Shown here: piece after piece, positions 43,618 through 54,770 of the stretch
Layout: every line of letters starts with the position of its first letter
Position numbering within the stretch: position 1 is the first letter of the stretch
Source of the DNA: Primulina eburnea
Taxonomy: Eukaryota; Streptophyta; Magnoliopsida; Lamiales; Gesneriaceae
DNA length: 64,000 nt
Assembly (NCBI RefSeq): GCF_022965805.1
Contig: NC_133101.1
Span: 46,580,342 to 46,644,341, forward strand
Direction of reading: 5' to 3'
The notes under the pieces: generated by a model
What the model was told of the DNA's origin: nothing
The model's input: only the letters and a program-made list of their open reading frames with translations
Databases searched by the model: none
Program-made: the position numbers and the translations under genes

Positions 43618-43928
43618 GTGGGGCAGGATCTGGGTCTCGAGCTAGATGAGAGATTGACGATAGCGTGGAGATCACGGGCGTTGCAGATTTCTAGTGTTTT
43701 CCTTTTGACTTGTACTACTTATGTTGTAGTTGGGATTTGAACACTAGCGTATGATTTTACCAAACAGACATGTATGTATATTATGTTGTTTATTTAATAT
43801 CAAGACATGATATGCTTTAGTTATACATTTAAATTAATGTTAAAAGCAAAATTTTGACCCACATTTTCGAACAAAGATCCAATTAAATCCCAAAAGAATT
43901 GAGTTAGAGCCCGGATCCCCACAACAGG

Positions 43929-43940
43929 TGGTATCAGAGC
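43929..43940 (+). other. TEK2 primer binding site (initiator tRNA-Met)
   Basis: TGGTATCAGAGC five bases after the LTR end. Confidence 0.93.
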
Positions 43941-44184
43941 AGTAGGTTCTGTAGACTGAGATAGAATAGAATGAGCGGGGTAGATCGAGTCATCTTCCTT
44001 GCTTTTGAGATGCTAGCATGGTTTATTGCTTTCTTTATTATATGTTGTATTGTATTTGAATTGATTTACAGCATATACTTGTAAAGCCTGAATCAGAACC
44101 GATTCTCGGTCAGAGGTATATGATCAGAGGAGGGCTGAGACAGATGATATTGATTGTGTACTAATCAGTTTGGTAATCAGATTT

Positions 44185-45240
44185 ATGCCGCCTAGACGTA
44201 TACCACAGCCAGAGCAGGGTAGCACGTCTGGTGCACAGATGGATGTTACCGCCACGCCGATGGAGACCTTATTGAAGAGATTTCAGTCTTTCCATCCGCC
44301 TACCCTGAAGGGCACAGAGAGTGCAGTAGAGTGCGAGAGCTGGCTTGATGATATCGAGATGTTATTTGAGTCTTTGGCATATACTGATGAGCGACGTGTG
44401 AAACTGATAGGGCATCAGATGCAAGAGGTTGCCAAGAGCTGGTGGTTGACTACGAAGAGAGCCTTGGAGCACCGAGGCATTGACATCATGTGGAAAGTCT
44501 TCAAAGATGAGTTCTATCAGCGCTTCTTCCCCGTTTCCTACCGAAAAGATAAAGGAGCTGAATTTGCAAATCTGAAGCAGGGACAGTGGAACATCGAGGA
44601 GTATGTGGCTAAATTTTCTGCATTGTTACGATTTGCACCGCATGTGGCCGGGAACGACGAGGCAGTGGCCGATCAGTTCATCAACGGGCTGAACCCGGAT
44701 GTCTTTACTTTGGTGAACACGGGACGGCCTAACACTTTTTCAGAGGCACTGAATCGAGCAAATGGAGCAGAGGCTGGCTTGATCAGGCAGCGAGGAGCTT
44801 CCTACGGTGTTCAGGGGCAGAGACCGCCACAGTCCACGACCGTACAGTTTCCACCACCTCCTCCTCGTTTTGACAGTGGAGCTAGTGGTAGTGGCAAGAA
44901 GGAATTTCTGAAGGCTAAGGGCAGACAGTTTAAGAAATCCGGAAGCAGTTCATCGAGTTCGAGTGGATCTCGACAGAGAGGTCAGGGTTCAGATTACAGT
45001 GGCGTGTATTGTGGTTCGTGCGGAGGGCGACATGCGACGGAGCAGTGTCAAGGAGTTATGGGACGCTGCAACATCTGTAGGCAACAGGGACACTTCGCCA
45101 GAGTTTGTCCCCAGAGAGGTGCACAACGATTCCAGAGCACAGGGTCATCAGCACCAGTGCCACAGATGGAGAGACAGGCATCTTCTGTACACTCCTTTCA
45201 GCCACCCTCCTACACAGACTCAGCAGAGACCAGAAGGTAG
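44185..45240 (+). pseudogene. TEK2 gag
   Basis: Start at 44185 (MPPRRIPQPEQG), shared with TEK1; an upstream in-frame ATG at 44170 is less likely. The gag core HPPTLKGTE, KDKGAEFANLKQGQ, ADQFINGLNPD is intact. A Ser/Gly-rich basic linker and the zinc knuckle [14 protein letters not shown] follow. The frame ends at TAG 45238-45240 because of one extra C around 45200 relative to TEK3, where gag runs into protease without a break. Confidence 0.9.
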
Positions 45241-46180
45241 TCAGACGGTGAGTCAGCCTCCCCGACAGCAGGCACGTGTTTTTGCCCTGACAGAGGAGCA
45301 GGCGCAGGAGGCGCCAGATGACGTCATTGCAGGTAACTGTTTTCTTTGCGGTTATCCTGCATATGTGTTGATTGACACAGGTGCATCTCATACATTCATC
45401 TCTGAACATTTTGCATTGAGACATGCATTGCCTGTTGAGTCGATGTCTACGGTAGTGTCTATAGCTTCTCCGTTGGGGAGTGGGTTGATATCTGTGACTA
45501 CTGTTAGACACTGTATGCTTCAGTTTGAGGGGCATGAGATTGATCTTGATTGTGTAGTACTTGGTTTAGCTGATTTTGACTGTATAGTTGGTATAGATAT
45601 GTTAACCAAGTACAGGGCCATGGTAGATTGCTTCCACAAGATTGTCAAATTCAGACCTGAGATGACAGAGGAGTGGAAATTCTACGGCAAGGGTTCCAGA
45701 TCTCGGATTCCCTTAGTATCTGCTCTGACTATGAGTAGATTGCTTCAGAGAGGAGCAGAGGGCTTTCTCGTATATTCAGTAGATTTACTGAAGTCGCGCC
45801 CAGCATTGGCAGATTTGCCAGTGGTTTGCGAGTTTGCAGATGTTTTTCCTGATGAGATTCCGGGGTTGCCTCCAGTTCGAGAGGTAGATTTCAGCATTGA
45901 TCTGGTTCCAGGCAGTGTTCCTATTTCGAGAGCTCCATATAGGATGGCACCGATAGAGCTGAAAGAGTTGAAAGCACAGTTGGAAGATCTTCTGTCCAAG
46001 GGATATATCAGACCCAGTGTATCTCCTTGGGGTGCTCCGGTGCTTTTCGTTCGAAAGAAAGATGGTTCGATGCGACTGTGTATTGATTATAGGCAGTTGA
46101 ACAAGGCAACAGTGAAGAACAAGTATCCTTTGCCTCGCATCGACGACTTGTTTGATCAGCTACAGGGATCTTCTGTATAA
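45236..46180 (+). pseudogene. TEK2 protease and first half of RT
   Basis: In the +1 frame relative to gag. The protease motif is [12 protein letters not shown], then [11 protein letters not shown]. The RT N-terminal half follows: [55 protein letters not shown] 46178-46180 replaces a Tyr codon found in TEK1 and TEK3, and the same frame continues after it. The open frame actually begins far upstream (44963), overlapping gag. Confidence 0.9.
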
Positions 46181-47719
46181 TCGAAGATCGATTTGAGATT
46201 AGGGTATCATCAGCTCCGAGTTAGAGATGTTGATATACCGAAGACTGCATTCCGAACCAGGTATGGACATTACGAGTTTGTTGTTATGCCTTTCGGTTTG
46301 ACGAATGCACCTGCGGTGTTTATGAGTTTGATGAACCGCATTTTTCAGAGATATTTAGATGATTTTGTGATTGTGTTTATTGACGACATTTTGGTGTATT
46401 CGAAGAATTTGAATGAGCATGCAGATCACCTGAGGATTGTATTGAAGACTTTGAGAAATGAGCAGTTGTATGCCAAACTGTCCAAGTGTGAATTCTGGCT
46501 GAGACAGGTCGTCTTCTTGGGTCACATTATATCTGGAGATGGTATTGCGGTAGATCCGAGTAAAGTTGAAGCTGTGATCAGTTGGCCGAGACCGACTTCT
46601 GTGCCAGAGATACGCAGTTTCATGGGTCTAGCCGGGTATTATCGACGTTTTATTCGAGATTTCTCCAGTATAGCGAAGCCTATCACCCAGTTGACACAGA
46701 AGAATATGCCATTTGTGTGGTCCGAAGATTGTGAAGCTAGTTTTGTAGAGCTGAAGAAGAGGCTGACTAGTGCACCTGTCTTGACGATTCCTACTGGTAC
46801 AGGTGAGTTCGTTGTATATTGTGACGCATCTCACAGAGGGTTAGGATGTGTTCTTATGCAGCGAGGGCACGTGATAGCGTATGCCTCTAGACAATTGAAG
46901 CCGCACGAGACTCGTTACCCGATTCATGATCTTGAATTGGCGGCGATTGTTTTTGCACTCAAGATCTGGCGTCATTATCTGTATGACGAGAAATTTGAGA
47001 TCTATTCCGATCATAAGAGCCTGAAGTATCTCTTTTCTCAGTCAGAGTTGAACATGAGGCAGCGACGATGGCTTGATCTACTGAAAGATTTTGATTGCGA
47101 GATCAAATACCATCCAGGAAAGTCGAATGCAGCGGCAGACGCCTTGAGTCGAAAGGTATGTGCTCTGTCCTTGTCGACTATAGGTGTATCGAGTTTAGTA
47201 GAAAATTGTTGCTTGTCTGGGTTGACATTTGATACAGAGAGTAGACCGTTGCGACTTGCTGCGATTCAAATTGAGCCAGACTTGATTATGAGGATCAAAG
47301 AAGCGCAAAGAACTGATCCGAGTGTTCAGAAGTCGATTGATATGGTCAGAGCAGGACATATCTCAGAATATCAGGTCAGAGATTCTGTTCTGTATGTGAA
47401 TAACCGTCTAGTGGTGCCAGATGTTTCAGATTTAAGACGACAGATCATGTCAGAGGCACACTGTAGTCGGTTCAGCATTCATCCTGGTGGCAGGAAGATG
47501 TACAATGACTTGAAGACACAATTCTGGTGGAAACAGATGAAGACAGACATTGCAGAATTTGTGTCTAGATGCCTGAATTGCCAACAGGTGAAGGCAGAAA
47601 GAAAGAAGCCCGGAGGTTTACTTCAGAGTTTGTCTGTTCCTGAGTGGAAATGGGACCACATCTCCATGGATTTCGTGACGAAGTTACCTCGATCTTCGCG
47701 GGGCTGTGACGCGATTTAG
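46181..47719 (+). pseudogene. TEK2 RT second half, RNase H, integrase start
   Basis: Same frame as the preceding entry. [12 protein letters not shown] (Ser to Leu change against TEK1), FIDDILVY active site, [22 protein letters not shown]. RNase [46 protein letters not shown]. Integrase HHCC domain: [16 protein letters not shown], then the first core Asp in HISMDFV. It ends at TAG 47717-47719 in place of a Trp codon. Confidence 0.9.
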
Positions 47720-48707
47720 GTTGTGATAGACAGACTGACCAAATCAGCGTGCTTTATTCCGTACAGAATGACCTATCGACACGATCAGATGGCAGAGTTA
47801 TATGTCAGAGAGGTCGTCAGATTGCACGGTGTGCCGAAGTCGATCGTATCAGATCGTGATCCACGATTTACTTCTCACTTCTAGCACAGCTTACAGCAGG
47901 CTTTGGGTACGACTTTACACCTGAGCACTGCTTATCATCCTCAGACGGACGGACAGTCAGAGCGGACTATCCAGACTTTAGAGGACATGCTGAGAGCTGT
48001 AGTACTAGATTTTAGTACTAATTGGCAAGATTCATTGCCGTTGTGTGAGTTTTCATACAACAACAGCTATCAGACTAGCATTGAGATGGCACCGTTCGAA
48101 GCTTTATACGGAAAGAAGTGCAGATCTCCATTGTACTGGGATGATATCTCTGAGGTACCAGAGTTAGGGCCTGATATGATTCGTGAGATGACCGAAAAAG
48201 TGAAGAACATTCAGAAGAGAATGAAGACGGCACAAGATAGACAAGCGAAGTACGCCAATGTCAGACGCAGACCGTTGGTATTCGAGCAGGGAGACAGAGT
48301 ATTTTTGAAGATTTCACCTTTCAGAGGCGTTGTCAGATTTGGCAAGCAAGGAAAGTTGTCTCCTAGATACGTTGGTCCGTACGAGATCCTTGAGAAGATT
48401 GGCGATCGAGCTTACAGACTTGCTCTTCCTCCTTCACTGTCCGGTATACACGATGTTTTTCACGTATCAATGTTGCGCAAATATATGCCAGATGATTCTC
48501 ATGTCATTCAGCCTGACGAAGCCGAGCTAGATCAGACTCTGAGCTATATTGAAAGACCGATACAGATTCTTGATCGGAAAGAGAAACAACTTAGAACCAA
48601 GACCATTCCGCTTGTGAAGGTTCAGTGGAGTCGTCACGGCACCGATCGAAGCAACATGGGAAACAGAGTCTGAGATGAGACAGAGGCATCCCGAGCTATT
48701 CAGTTGA
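47720..48707 (+). pseudogene. TEK2 integrase core and chromodomain-like tail
   Basis: Same frame. The second and third catalytic acids are in VSDRDPRF and GQSERTIQTLE. A TAG at 47882-47884 again replaces Trp. [10 protein letters not shown] and [14 protein letters not shown] follow. A one-base insertion near 48645 throws the last 20 codons out of frame; the lost frame (EATWETES, then the end at 48707) is still visible. Confidence 0.9.
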
Positions 48708-48794
48708 TGTAAGTATTTTGTTAGTTTGATTTTACTGCTATTGTATATACTTGCATGATTACTGATTTACGAGTTCGAGGACGAACTCCGATCT

Positions 48795-48808
48795 AAGAGG
48801 GGGAGAAA
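48795..48808 (+). other. TEK2 polypurine tract
   Basis: AAGAGGGGGAGAAA directly before the 3' LTR. Confidence 0.92.
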
Positions 48809-50585
48809 TGTAAGGCTCGAGAATTGTCCGTGTCATCGATGTGAGACTTGAAGAGGAGAATGCATGACATGAAAAATGAGAGTCTGAGCAAGCATGGCCG
48901 AAGCCACACCGCCCCTGCGATGCTAGGACTACCGCACCCGCGGTGTAGGTGACAGTAAGTTGAGGGAAATATGCGAAGCAAGACCGCACCCGCGGTGGTG
49001 AGACCGCACCCGCGGTGATGCAAGCGCCGCACCCGCGGTGATCGAGATTCAGAAAATATTATTGCTGCCGAGAGCTTAGCGCACCCGCGCTCTTAAACTA
49101 CCGCACCCGCGGTAGTGCGTGTCATTTGAACAACATGAACACTCGTCCCTTTGCATGCAATTATATAATAGGTGTCTTTATTTTCTTTGGCATTCAGAAT
49201 AAGAACCGATCTCCTTCTCCAAAGAATCCTCAAGCTTCAAGGTGGATTAGAACCTTGGTTTGGCAAGATTTATGCATCCGATTTATATTCCGAGTTAGGA
49301 TTTGTGTTCCTCTCTTTGAAGGCTACAAGAGGATGTAAGTATTGTTCATTTCCAGCATGTTTCGAAAATTATGTGTTGGAAGAATTCAGATTTGACCTAA
49401 ATTAGGTGTTTTTGATATACTAAGCATCGTAGAAACGTAAACGGATCGAATTTCAGACGCCGTATGCTATACGTTCGATTTTCCAGCATGTGTTGGATTG
49501 AGAATATACAGATTACAGCATGTATATAGATGTTAGATGAGATGATGAGTTGATTGTGATTGAGTATGATGTTCTTGAGTTACCGGTATAAAAGAATTAC
49601 GCCGTTATGCCGTTGAATTGCATTGAAACCGATGTTAGCGTTGTATATTGATTTGCTTGAGATGTATATGACTGAAGTGCACATTGTTTATGCCATTTCA
49701 GATTTGTATTGACTACTTGGTATTCGAGATTTCGGTTCGACACAGACTGTGCGACAAGAAAGGTATAATTCACGTGGTCACGGGATTGCACAACTCGATT
49801 CAGATTTGATACGAGTTTCCCTAAATCACATACTAGATTGTTATTACATTGATTATGTAATGCCTTGTTTATTGATTTATATTCGAGTCCTGAGATAGGA
49901 GATATTGGCAGATTTGCCAAAACTAGACGTTTCGGTGTATCGTCGCATAGTAGTAGATTTGCTCTATGTGTAGACCCTCGATACAGAGTTGACCGAAGTC
50001 TAGGAATAAGACGTACCGTTGCCCCGAGTGGTTGGGTAGGTGACAGACCGTCTTATTCACACCGGGATCCCTAGATTAGAAACGAGTCGAGTCAAGATTA
50101 AATGTTGAATACAGATTTGTATTCTTCTACATGTTTAGATTTACATGCATGTTACTTGATACATATGCTATGCTTTTGTACATGATTATTACATTGCATG
50201 CATCCATGTTTTATACTGGGATATGTTCTCACCGGAGTTATCCGGCTGTTGTCGTGTCTGTATGTGTGCATGGCAACAGGTGGGGCAGGATCTGGGTCTC
50301 GAGCTAGATGAGAGATTGACGATAGCGTGGAGATCACGGGCGTTGCAGATTTCTAGTGTTTTCCTTTTGACTTGTACTACTTATGTTGTAGTTGGGATTT
50401 GAACACTAGCGTATGATTTTACCAAACAGACATGTATGTATATTATGTTGTTTATTTAATATCAAGACATGATATGCTTTAGTTATACATTTAAATTAAT
50501 GTTAAAAGCAAAATTTTGACCCACATTTTCGAACAAAGATCCAATTAAATCCCAAAAGAATTGAGTTAGAGCCCGGATCCTCACA
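48809..50585 (+). repeat. TEK2 3' LTR
   Basis: 1777 bp, nearly identical to the 5' LTR. It has an intact TATA-like TTATATAATAGG at 49161-49172, a palindrome array at 48906-49118 and the two-hairpin module at 50232-50279. Confidence 0.95.
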
Positions 50586-50590
50586 CTATA
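50586..50590 (+). other. Target site duplication of TEK2, right copy (CTATA)
   Basis: Direct repeat of 42119-42123. Confidence 0.95.
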
Positions 50591-50925
50591 TGAGAATTAG
50601 GGTCGTCAAGTGCACTTCCCCCAAATTGGACAGTGTTCTGAATCATTTGAATGATAGCTGGCTTGATCTAAAACTGATTAGCTCGGATGACTGGTCTTAC
50701 GATGCTTGGACGTGCTCCATCAAGAGACGACTGTGCATAATCCATTATCGGTATACGCCTTGGCTCCTCTCTGTGTTGATCGTCTTCCATTCTTTCCTTC
50801 GCTCTTTGCTGCTGTAGTCGACGTCTAGCTGTGCGTTCAATCTCGGGGTCAAAAGGCTCAAGCTTAAACTCGAGTGATCTTCGCATGCACCACAAGAAAA
50901 ATCTGCAACACAATGAGAGTATCAA
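50591..50925 (-). pseudogene. ATH2 gag, N-terminal part
   Basis: Minus-strand counterpart of 605-900 in ATH1: MRRSLEFKLEPFDPEIERTA, then EEPRRIPIMDYAQ, then SIVRPVIRANQF. A stop or shift near 50668 separates it from the part beside TEK2, which is readable in a neighbouring frame. The ATG used is at about 50891 (MRRSLE). The upstream sequence keeps the TTGTGTTGCAG motif seen in ATH1. Confidence 0.85.
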
Positions 50926-50988
50926 ATAACAATAAAATAAATAATACTAAAGAATTTAAATGAAAAATAAAAAAATGTGAATCAACAG

Positions 50989-51006
50989 TCCCCGACAACG
51001 GCGCCA
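50989..51006 (-). other. ATH2 primer binding site (tRNA-Asp, one mismatch)
   Basis: The minus strand reads TGGCGCCGTTGTCGGGGA, differing from the ATH1 site by one base. A six-base spacer separates it from the LTR. Confidence 0.9.
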
Positions 51007-51012
51007 AAAACT

Positions 51013-52414
51013 TGATCGAGCAAAACTTGCACAGTGAATAGTCCCAAAATTTATTTTATAAATGAAAGCTCGATTTAAATATCGCAAGTGCACGATAGTC
51101 AATTTATAATAAACGTAAGTGAGTACGAGTATTGTTCCACAAGGACTGCGTTACACTATTTATATTTTGCAAGTAAAATTTCTTTAGCAACGATAAAATG
51201 AGTTAATGATTAAACTAATGTAAATTAAACAACTAAAATAATTAAAATGCAAAGAAAACGTATTCAAGAAAGCAATGATTAATTTGGATTAAATCAATTG
51301 AGAAATGAATTTGTTGGGAATTAGCAGTTCACCTACCTACTCGTGTTTAAATAATTACACTCGACTTTTACTCGTGCATTCGACGGAATTCCCTAGACTA
51401 ATTAATATACTCTGTCGAGCTATATTAATACTAATCATAAACATGCAGTACTCAAGTGTCCTCAATTATTTAACAGTTTAAGATTGCATTACATTCTATG
51501 GAATCCACTAGCTTTCATCCGGGTGAACTATCACTATCGACACGTACCCAATTCCGTATATCTACTAAAATTGTAAATCCGTGGTTTATACTATTTGATC
51601 CTATTGTTAATTGTTCTATCGAAATCATCAACAACATGAAATAATCAAAGGAAGTTAGCTAGGCTTCGATTGAGACAAGAAAGAACACTAGCATAAACAA
51701 ATCACTAATAAAAACGTCGAGAAATAATGTTAAACACCGAGTACGGGGTAGGATCCCCTCAAATCCCAACAAATCTAGAGTTTAGCTACTGAAATTCATG
51801 ATAAAAACCAACAATCAATGTAAGAAATAAAATACTGAATAATGAAAATACTAAAGATGACGATGGATGACGGCCACGACGCGTGGAAATCTCGAGGTCT
51901 TCGAAATCTCCTTTTCTAGCCTCTCCTCCAAGAAAAGTGATGAAAAATATGATCAAGTCTCCAAAAAAGGATCGCTGATCTCGTGTCTTAGGTTTAGGTG
52001 TCGGATAGAGTCCATAAAAAGTTGGAAACAAATCTTCCTGAATCTCGCTTCTCGCTAGGGCGGTATATTTTGACCGCCCTAGCGAGAGGTCCTCGCATAA
52101 ACTTCCTCGAGCATGTCCCTGGTTTCGCTGGGGCGGTCACTTTTGACCGCCCTAGTGAGACACTTGCGCATAAAATCCTCGGCCAGACCAAAATGTTCGC
52201 TGGGGCGGTAACTTTTGACCGCCTTAGCGAACCCTCTTCGATATTTTGACAAATTTTCTCCCACTTTTTGGTTCAATTCCTACAAAATAACCACAAAATA
52301 CACGAGATCAATCACATGCTAAATAATGCTAAAAAAATGCAAAATTAAACTAAAACAAACTAATATGATGCATGAATGCGACTCAAAACCAACACGTAAA
52401 AACGAGTCCTATCA
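51013..52414 (-). repeat. ATH2 5' LTR
   Basis: 1402 bp, minus-strand TGATAGGACTCG to GCTCGATCA. It carries three GGGCGGTC-type hairpins (52051-52087, 52124-52160, 52197-52230). It is the only complete Athila 5' LTR here that shows how the ATH1 5' LTR should end. Confidence 0.92.
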
Positions 52415-52485
52415 CTCATATATACGAGATAAAAAAGTATCTTTATGCCATTTAAAATCAGTAAGAGTTTTACATCTTAAATTAC
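52415..52485. other. 71-bp spacer between ATH2 and ATH3 LTRs
   Basis: AT-rich; the only sequence between two Athila 5' LTRs that point away from each other. It should include target duplication copies of both, but the partner copies are absent. Confidence 0.75.
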
Positions 52486-53886
52486 TGATAGGTGTCGTTT
52501 TTACGGGTTTTATTGCATTAGTTTTGTGTGTGTTTGCATTGTGCATGCGTGCATTTCATTTAAATTTTTTTAGTTTTAGAATCAACATATGCATATGTTC
52601 GTGTCTGACTTGTACGTGATGAATTTGCAGGTGAAATGTCCGGAGAACTGAAATCGAAACAAAAATGTTCAAGCCAAAAGAAATTGGCAGAAAGGCTAGC
52701 ACCCGAGCGGTAGAATCTTACTGCATGGGCGCGATGTGTGATTTTTGAAGAGTAAAAACCAGAAGACTAGGTGCTCAGGCTGTAGGATTTGACCGCTTGA
52801 GCACGGATTGCTGCGAGTAAAAGATGAAAGCATAGGAATTTGCACTCCAGCGGTAGGATTTGACCGCCACTTAATTTTGGAAAGATTTTATGGCCGATTC
52901 CTTCCCTTATTTCTGAGTGAGGATGATATGTAAAGGATTATTCGATGATTTTTGGGATTATTCAGACATATTCAACAGCCACCAAGGTTTGGAGGAGAGA
53001 AACGACTTGGAGAAAGCATGGAGTTGAAGATTTCAAGATTTCCGGGCAACATTCTTTGCATTTTCGTCGTGTCTAGTATTTCAAGTTTATTTTCTCTTAT
53101 TAAAATAGTGTTTTGCTTTGTTTAATTTTGACATCGAGTAGCTAAGCTACATTATATGTTGTCATTTAAGGGTATCTTACCCGGAAACCGAGTTTAGTTA
53201 ATTCACATATCGACTTTTGATTTTTTGTGTTGTTGAAGCGTATCTAACTTTAATAACGATTTAATATTGTAAGTGAGTTCGAGAGAAAAGCCCGTGATAA
53301 GAATGAGTAGCATAATCCATAGATTTACAATTTACATATAAATATGAAGTTGGATACACGTCGATAGTCATAGTTAGGTAGGGCGTAAGCTAGGGGATTT
53401 CATAGAACGACATGCAATTCACATATGATAAATAATTAAAGAGATTTAATTACTTCATTGAGTAGAATTAGTTTGACATAGCTAGAGAGGGTGTGTTCAA
53501 TTGGATAGGAAATCTTGTTGGAAGCGTAGATCAATGTCGAACGAATTAAGTAATTGACGAGGGATAGGTGAATCGAGATTCCCAACAAATTCAATTCTCA
53601 TTGAACTTTAATCAACTGTTCTTGCTTATTTACATCATCATTTAATTCTTGAACTATTTCATTGAGTTTTTATTTAAACATTATAATAGTAAACAATCAT
53701 CCAAATTTTTGTTGCTAAAGATTTTACTAACTGAGAATAAAAATTACGAAATATAGTCTCTAGTAGAACGATACTTGTACTCTCGTACACTATATTATTA
53801 CTTGACATCGTGCACTTGCGATTATTTCGAGCTGAAATATTATAAATTTTTTCTAAGGATTTTACATTGCAAGTTTTGCTCGATCA
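52486..53886 (+). repeat. ATH3 5' LTR
   Basis: 1401 bp from TGATAGGTGTCG to GCTCGATCA, the same ends and length as ATH2. The hairpin units are decayed: CCGAGCGGTAGAATCTTAC near 52700, GGATTTGACCGCTTGAGCAC near 52785, and CCAGCGGTAGGATTTGACC near 52845. Confidence 0.88.
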
Positions 53887-53892
53887 AGTTTT

Positions 53893-53910
53893 TGGCGCAC
53901 TCGCCGGAGA
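53893..53910 (+). other. ATH3 primer binding site, degenerate
   Basis: TGGCGCACTCGCCGGAGA at the exact PBS position, with several mismatches to tRNA-Asp. Confidence 0.7.
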
Positions 53911-54004
53911 CTATTAATCCACGATTTTATTCTTAGTTATTTGCTTTAGCATTCTTTATTTAGTTAAATTTGACACTTTCGATTTATTTGCAGGTATCTC
54001 TCTC

Positions 54005-54757
54005 AGTGCCTTCTAAGGTCTCTAGAGTTCGAACTAGAAATATCCAATCAAGAGATTGAAAGAACCCTACCGAGACGAAGACAACAACAGAGGCTGAGAG
54101 ACATGATGAACAGAAAAGAACGTGAGGAAGAGCATCATGAAGATCTAAGAGTTGAAGAACCAAGGCGCATACCCATGTTGGAGTATGCAAAACCTTTGCT
54201 TGATGAAGCACGTCCAAGCATAGTCCGACCAAACGTCAGAGCGAACCAATTTGATATCAAAACCAGCCATAATTCAGATGATCCAAATCATTGTCCAAAT
54301 TGGGGGAAATGCACTTGATGATGCAAACAATTAGATCGTCGTCTTCTTAGAAATTTTCAACACTTTTAAATTTAATGGAGTTTCTGATGATGCTGTTAAA
54401 TTGCGTTTATTTCCTCGCTCTTTGCGTGAAAAAGCGAAATCTTGGTTGAATTGTCTACCTGTAGGGTCAATCACAAATTGGGAAGATATGGCCAAGGCAT
54501 TCCTCATTAAATACTTTCCTCCATCAAAAACCATGAAGCTACGAGCGGACATAACTACCTTCTCTCAATTTGAGCAGGAGTCACTCTACGAGGCTTGGGA
54601 GTGCTACAAAGACTTATTGCAGAGATGCCCACGTCATGAGTTGCCTCTTGGGTTAGTTGTCCAAACTTTTTACTATGGTTTAATTTTGTCTAACCGTACC
54701 AGTAGATGCTGTGGCCTGTGGGAATTTGCTGAGGTAAACGGCCGAAGAAGGGTATGA
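54005..54757 (+). pseudogene. ATH3 gag, N-terminal half
   Basis: Coding similar to ATH1 begins near 54005 (RSLEFELEISNQEIERT). The Met of the ATH1 start is Leu here, so the start is lost; the first ATG in frame is 54103. Pieces 54103-54318 and 54401-54757 lie in different frames, split by an insertion near 54260 and a stop near 54332. KSWLNCLPVGSI and AFLIKYFPPSKTMKL are clear. Confidence 0.85.
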
Positions 54758-54770
54758 GTTACTAGAGGAG

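Larger units (their letters stand above)
42124..43923 (+). repeat. TEK2 5' LTR
   Basis: 1800 bp, TGTAAGGCTCGAG to CCCCACA. Palindrome array at 42221-42455. The following TATA-like site is degraded compared with the 3' LTR (ATTATGTAGTAGG, about 42497-42509). The two-hairpin module is at 43570-43617. Confidence 0.95.
42124..50585 (+). mobile_element. TEK2: complete, young Tekay/Del chromovirus
   Basis: 8462 bp with both LTRs, tRNA-Met PBS, gag, protease, RT, RNase H, integrase and PPT, flanked by CTATA. The LTRs are nearly identical except for the loss of one array unit and a few substitutions. Despite this, coding carries a gag frameshift, one TAA, two TAGs and a late frameshift. It was either mobilised in trans or disabled soon after insertion. 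Confidence 0.95.
40801..52414 (-). mobile_element. ATH2: 5' part of an Athila element (minus), split by TEK2
   Basis: Reading leftwards on the minus strand: 5' LTR (52414-51013), PBS, gag N-terminus (50925-50591), TEK2 insertion, rest of gag (42118-40801). Homology to ATH1 stops at 40801 in the middle of the gag-protease linker, so protease, pol and the 3' LTR are missing. Gag is close to ATH1 gag. Confidence 0.9.
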
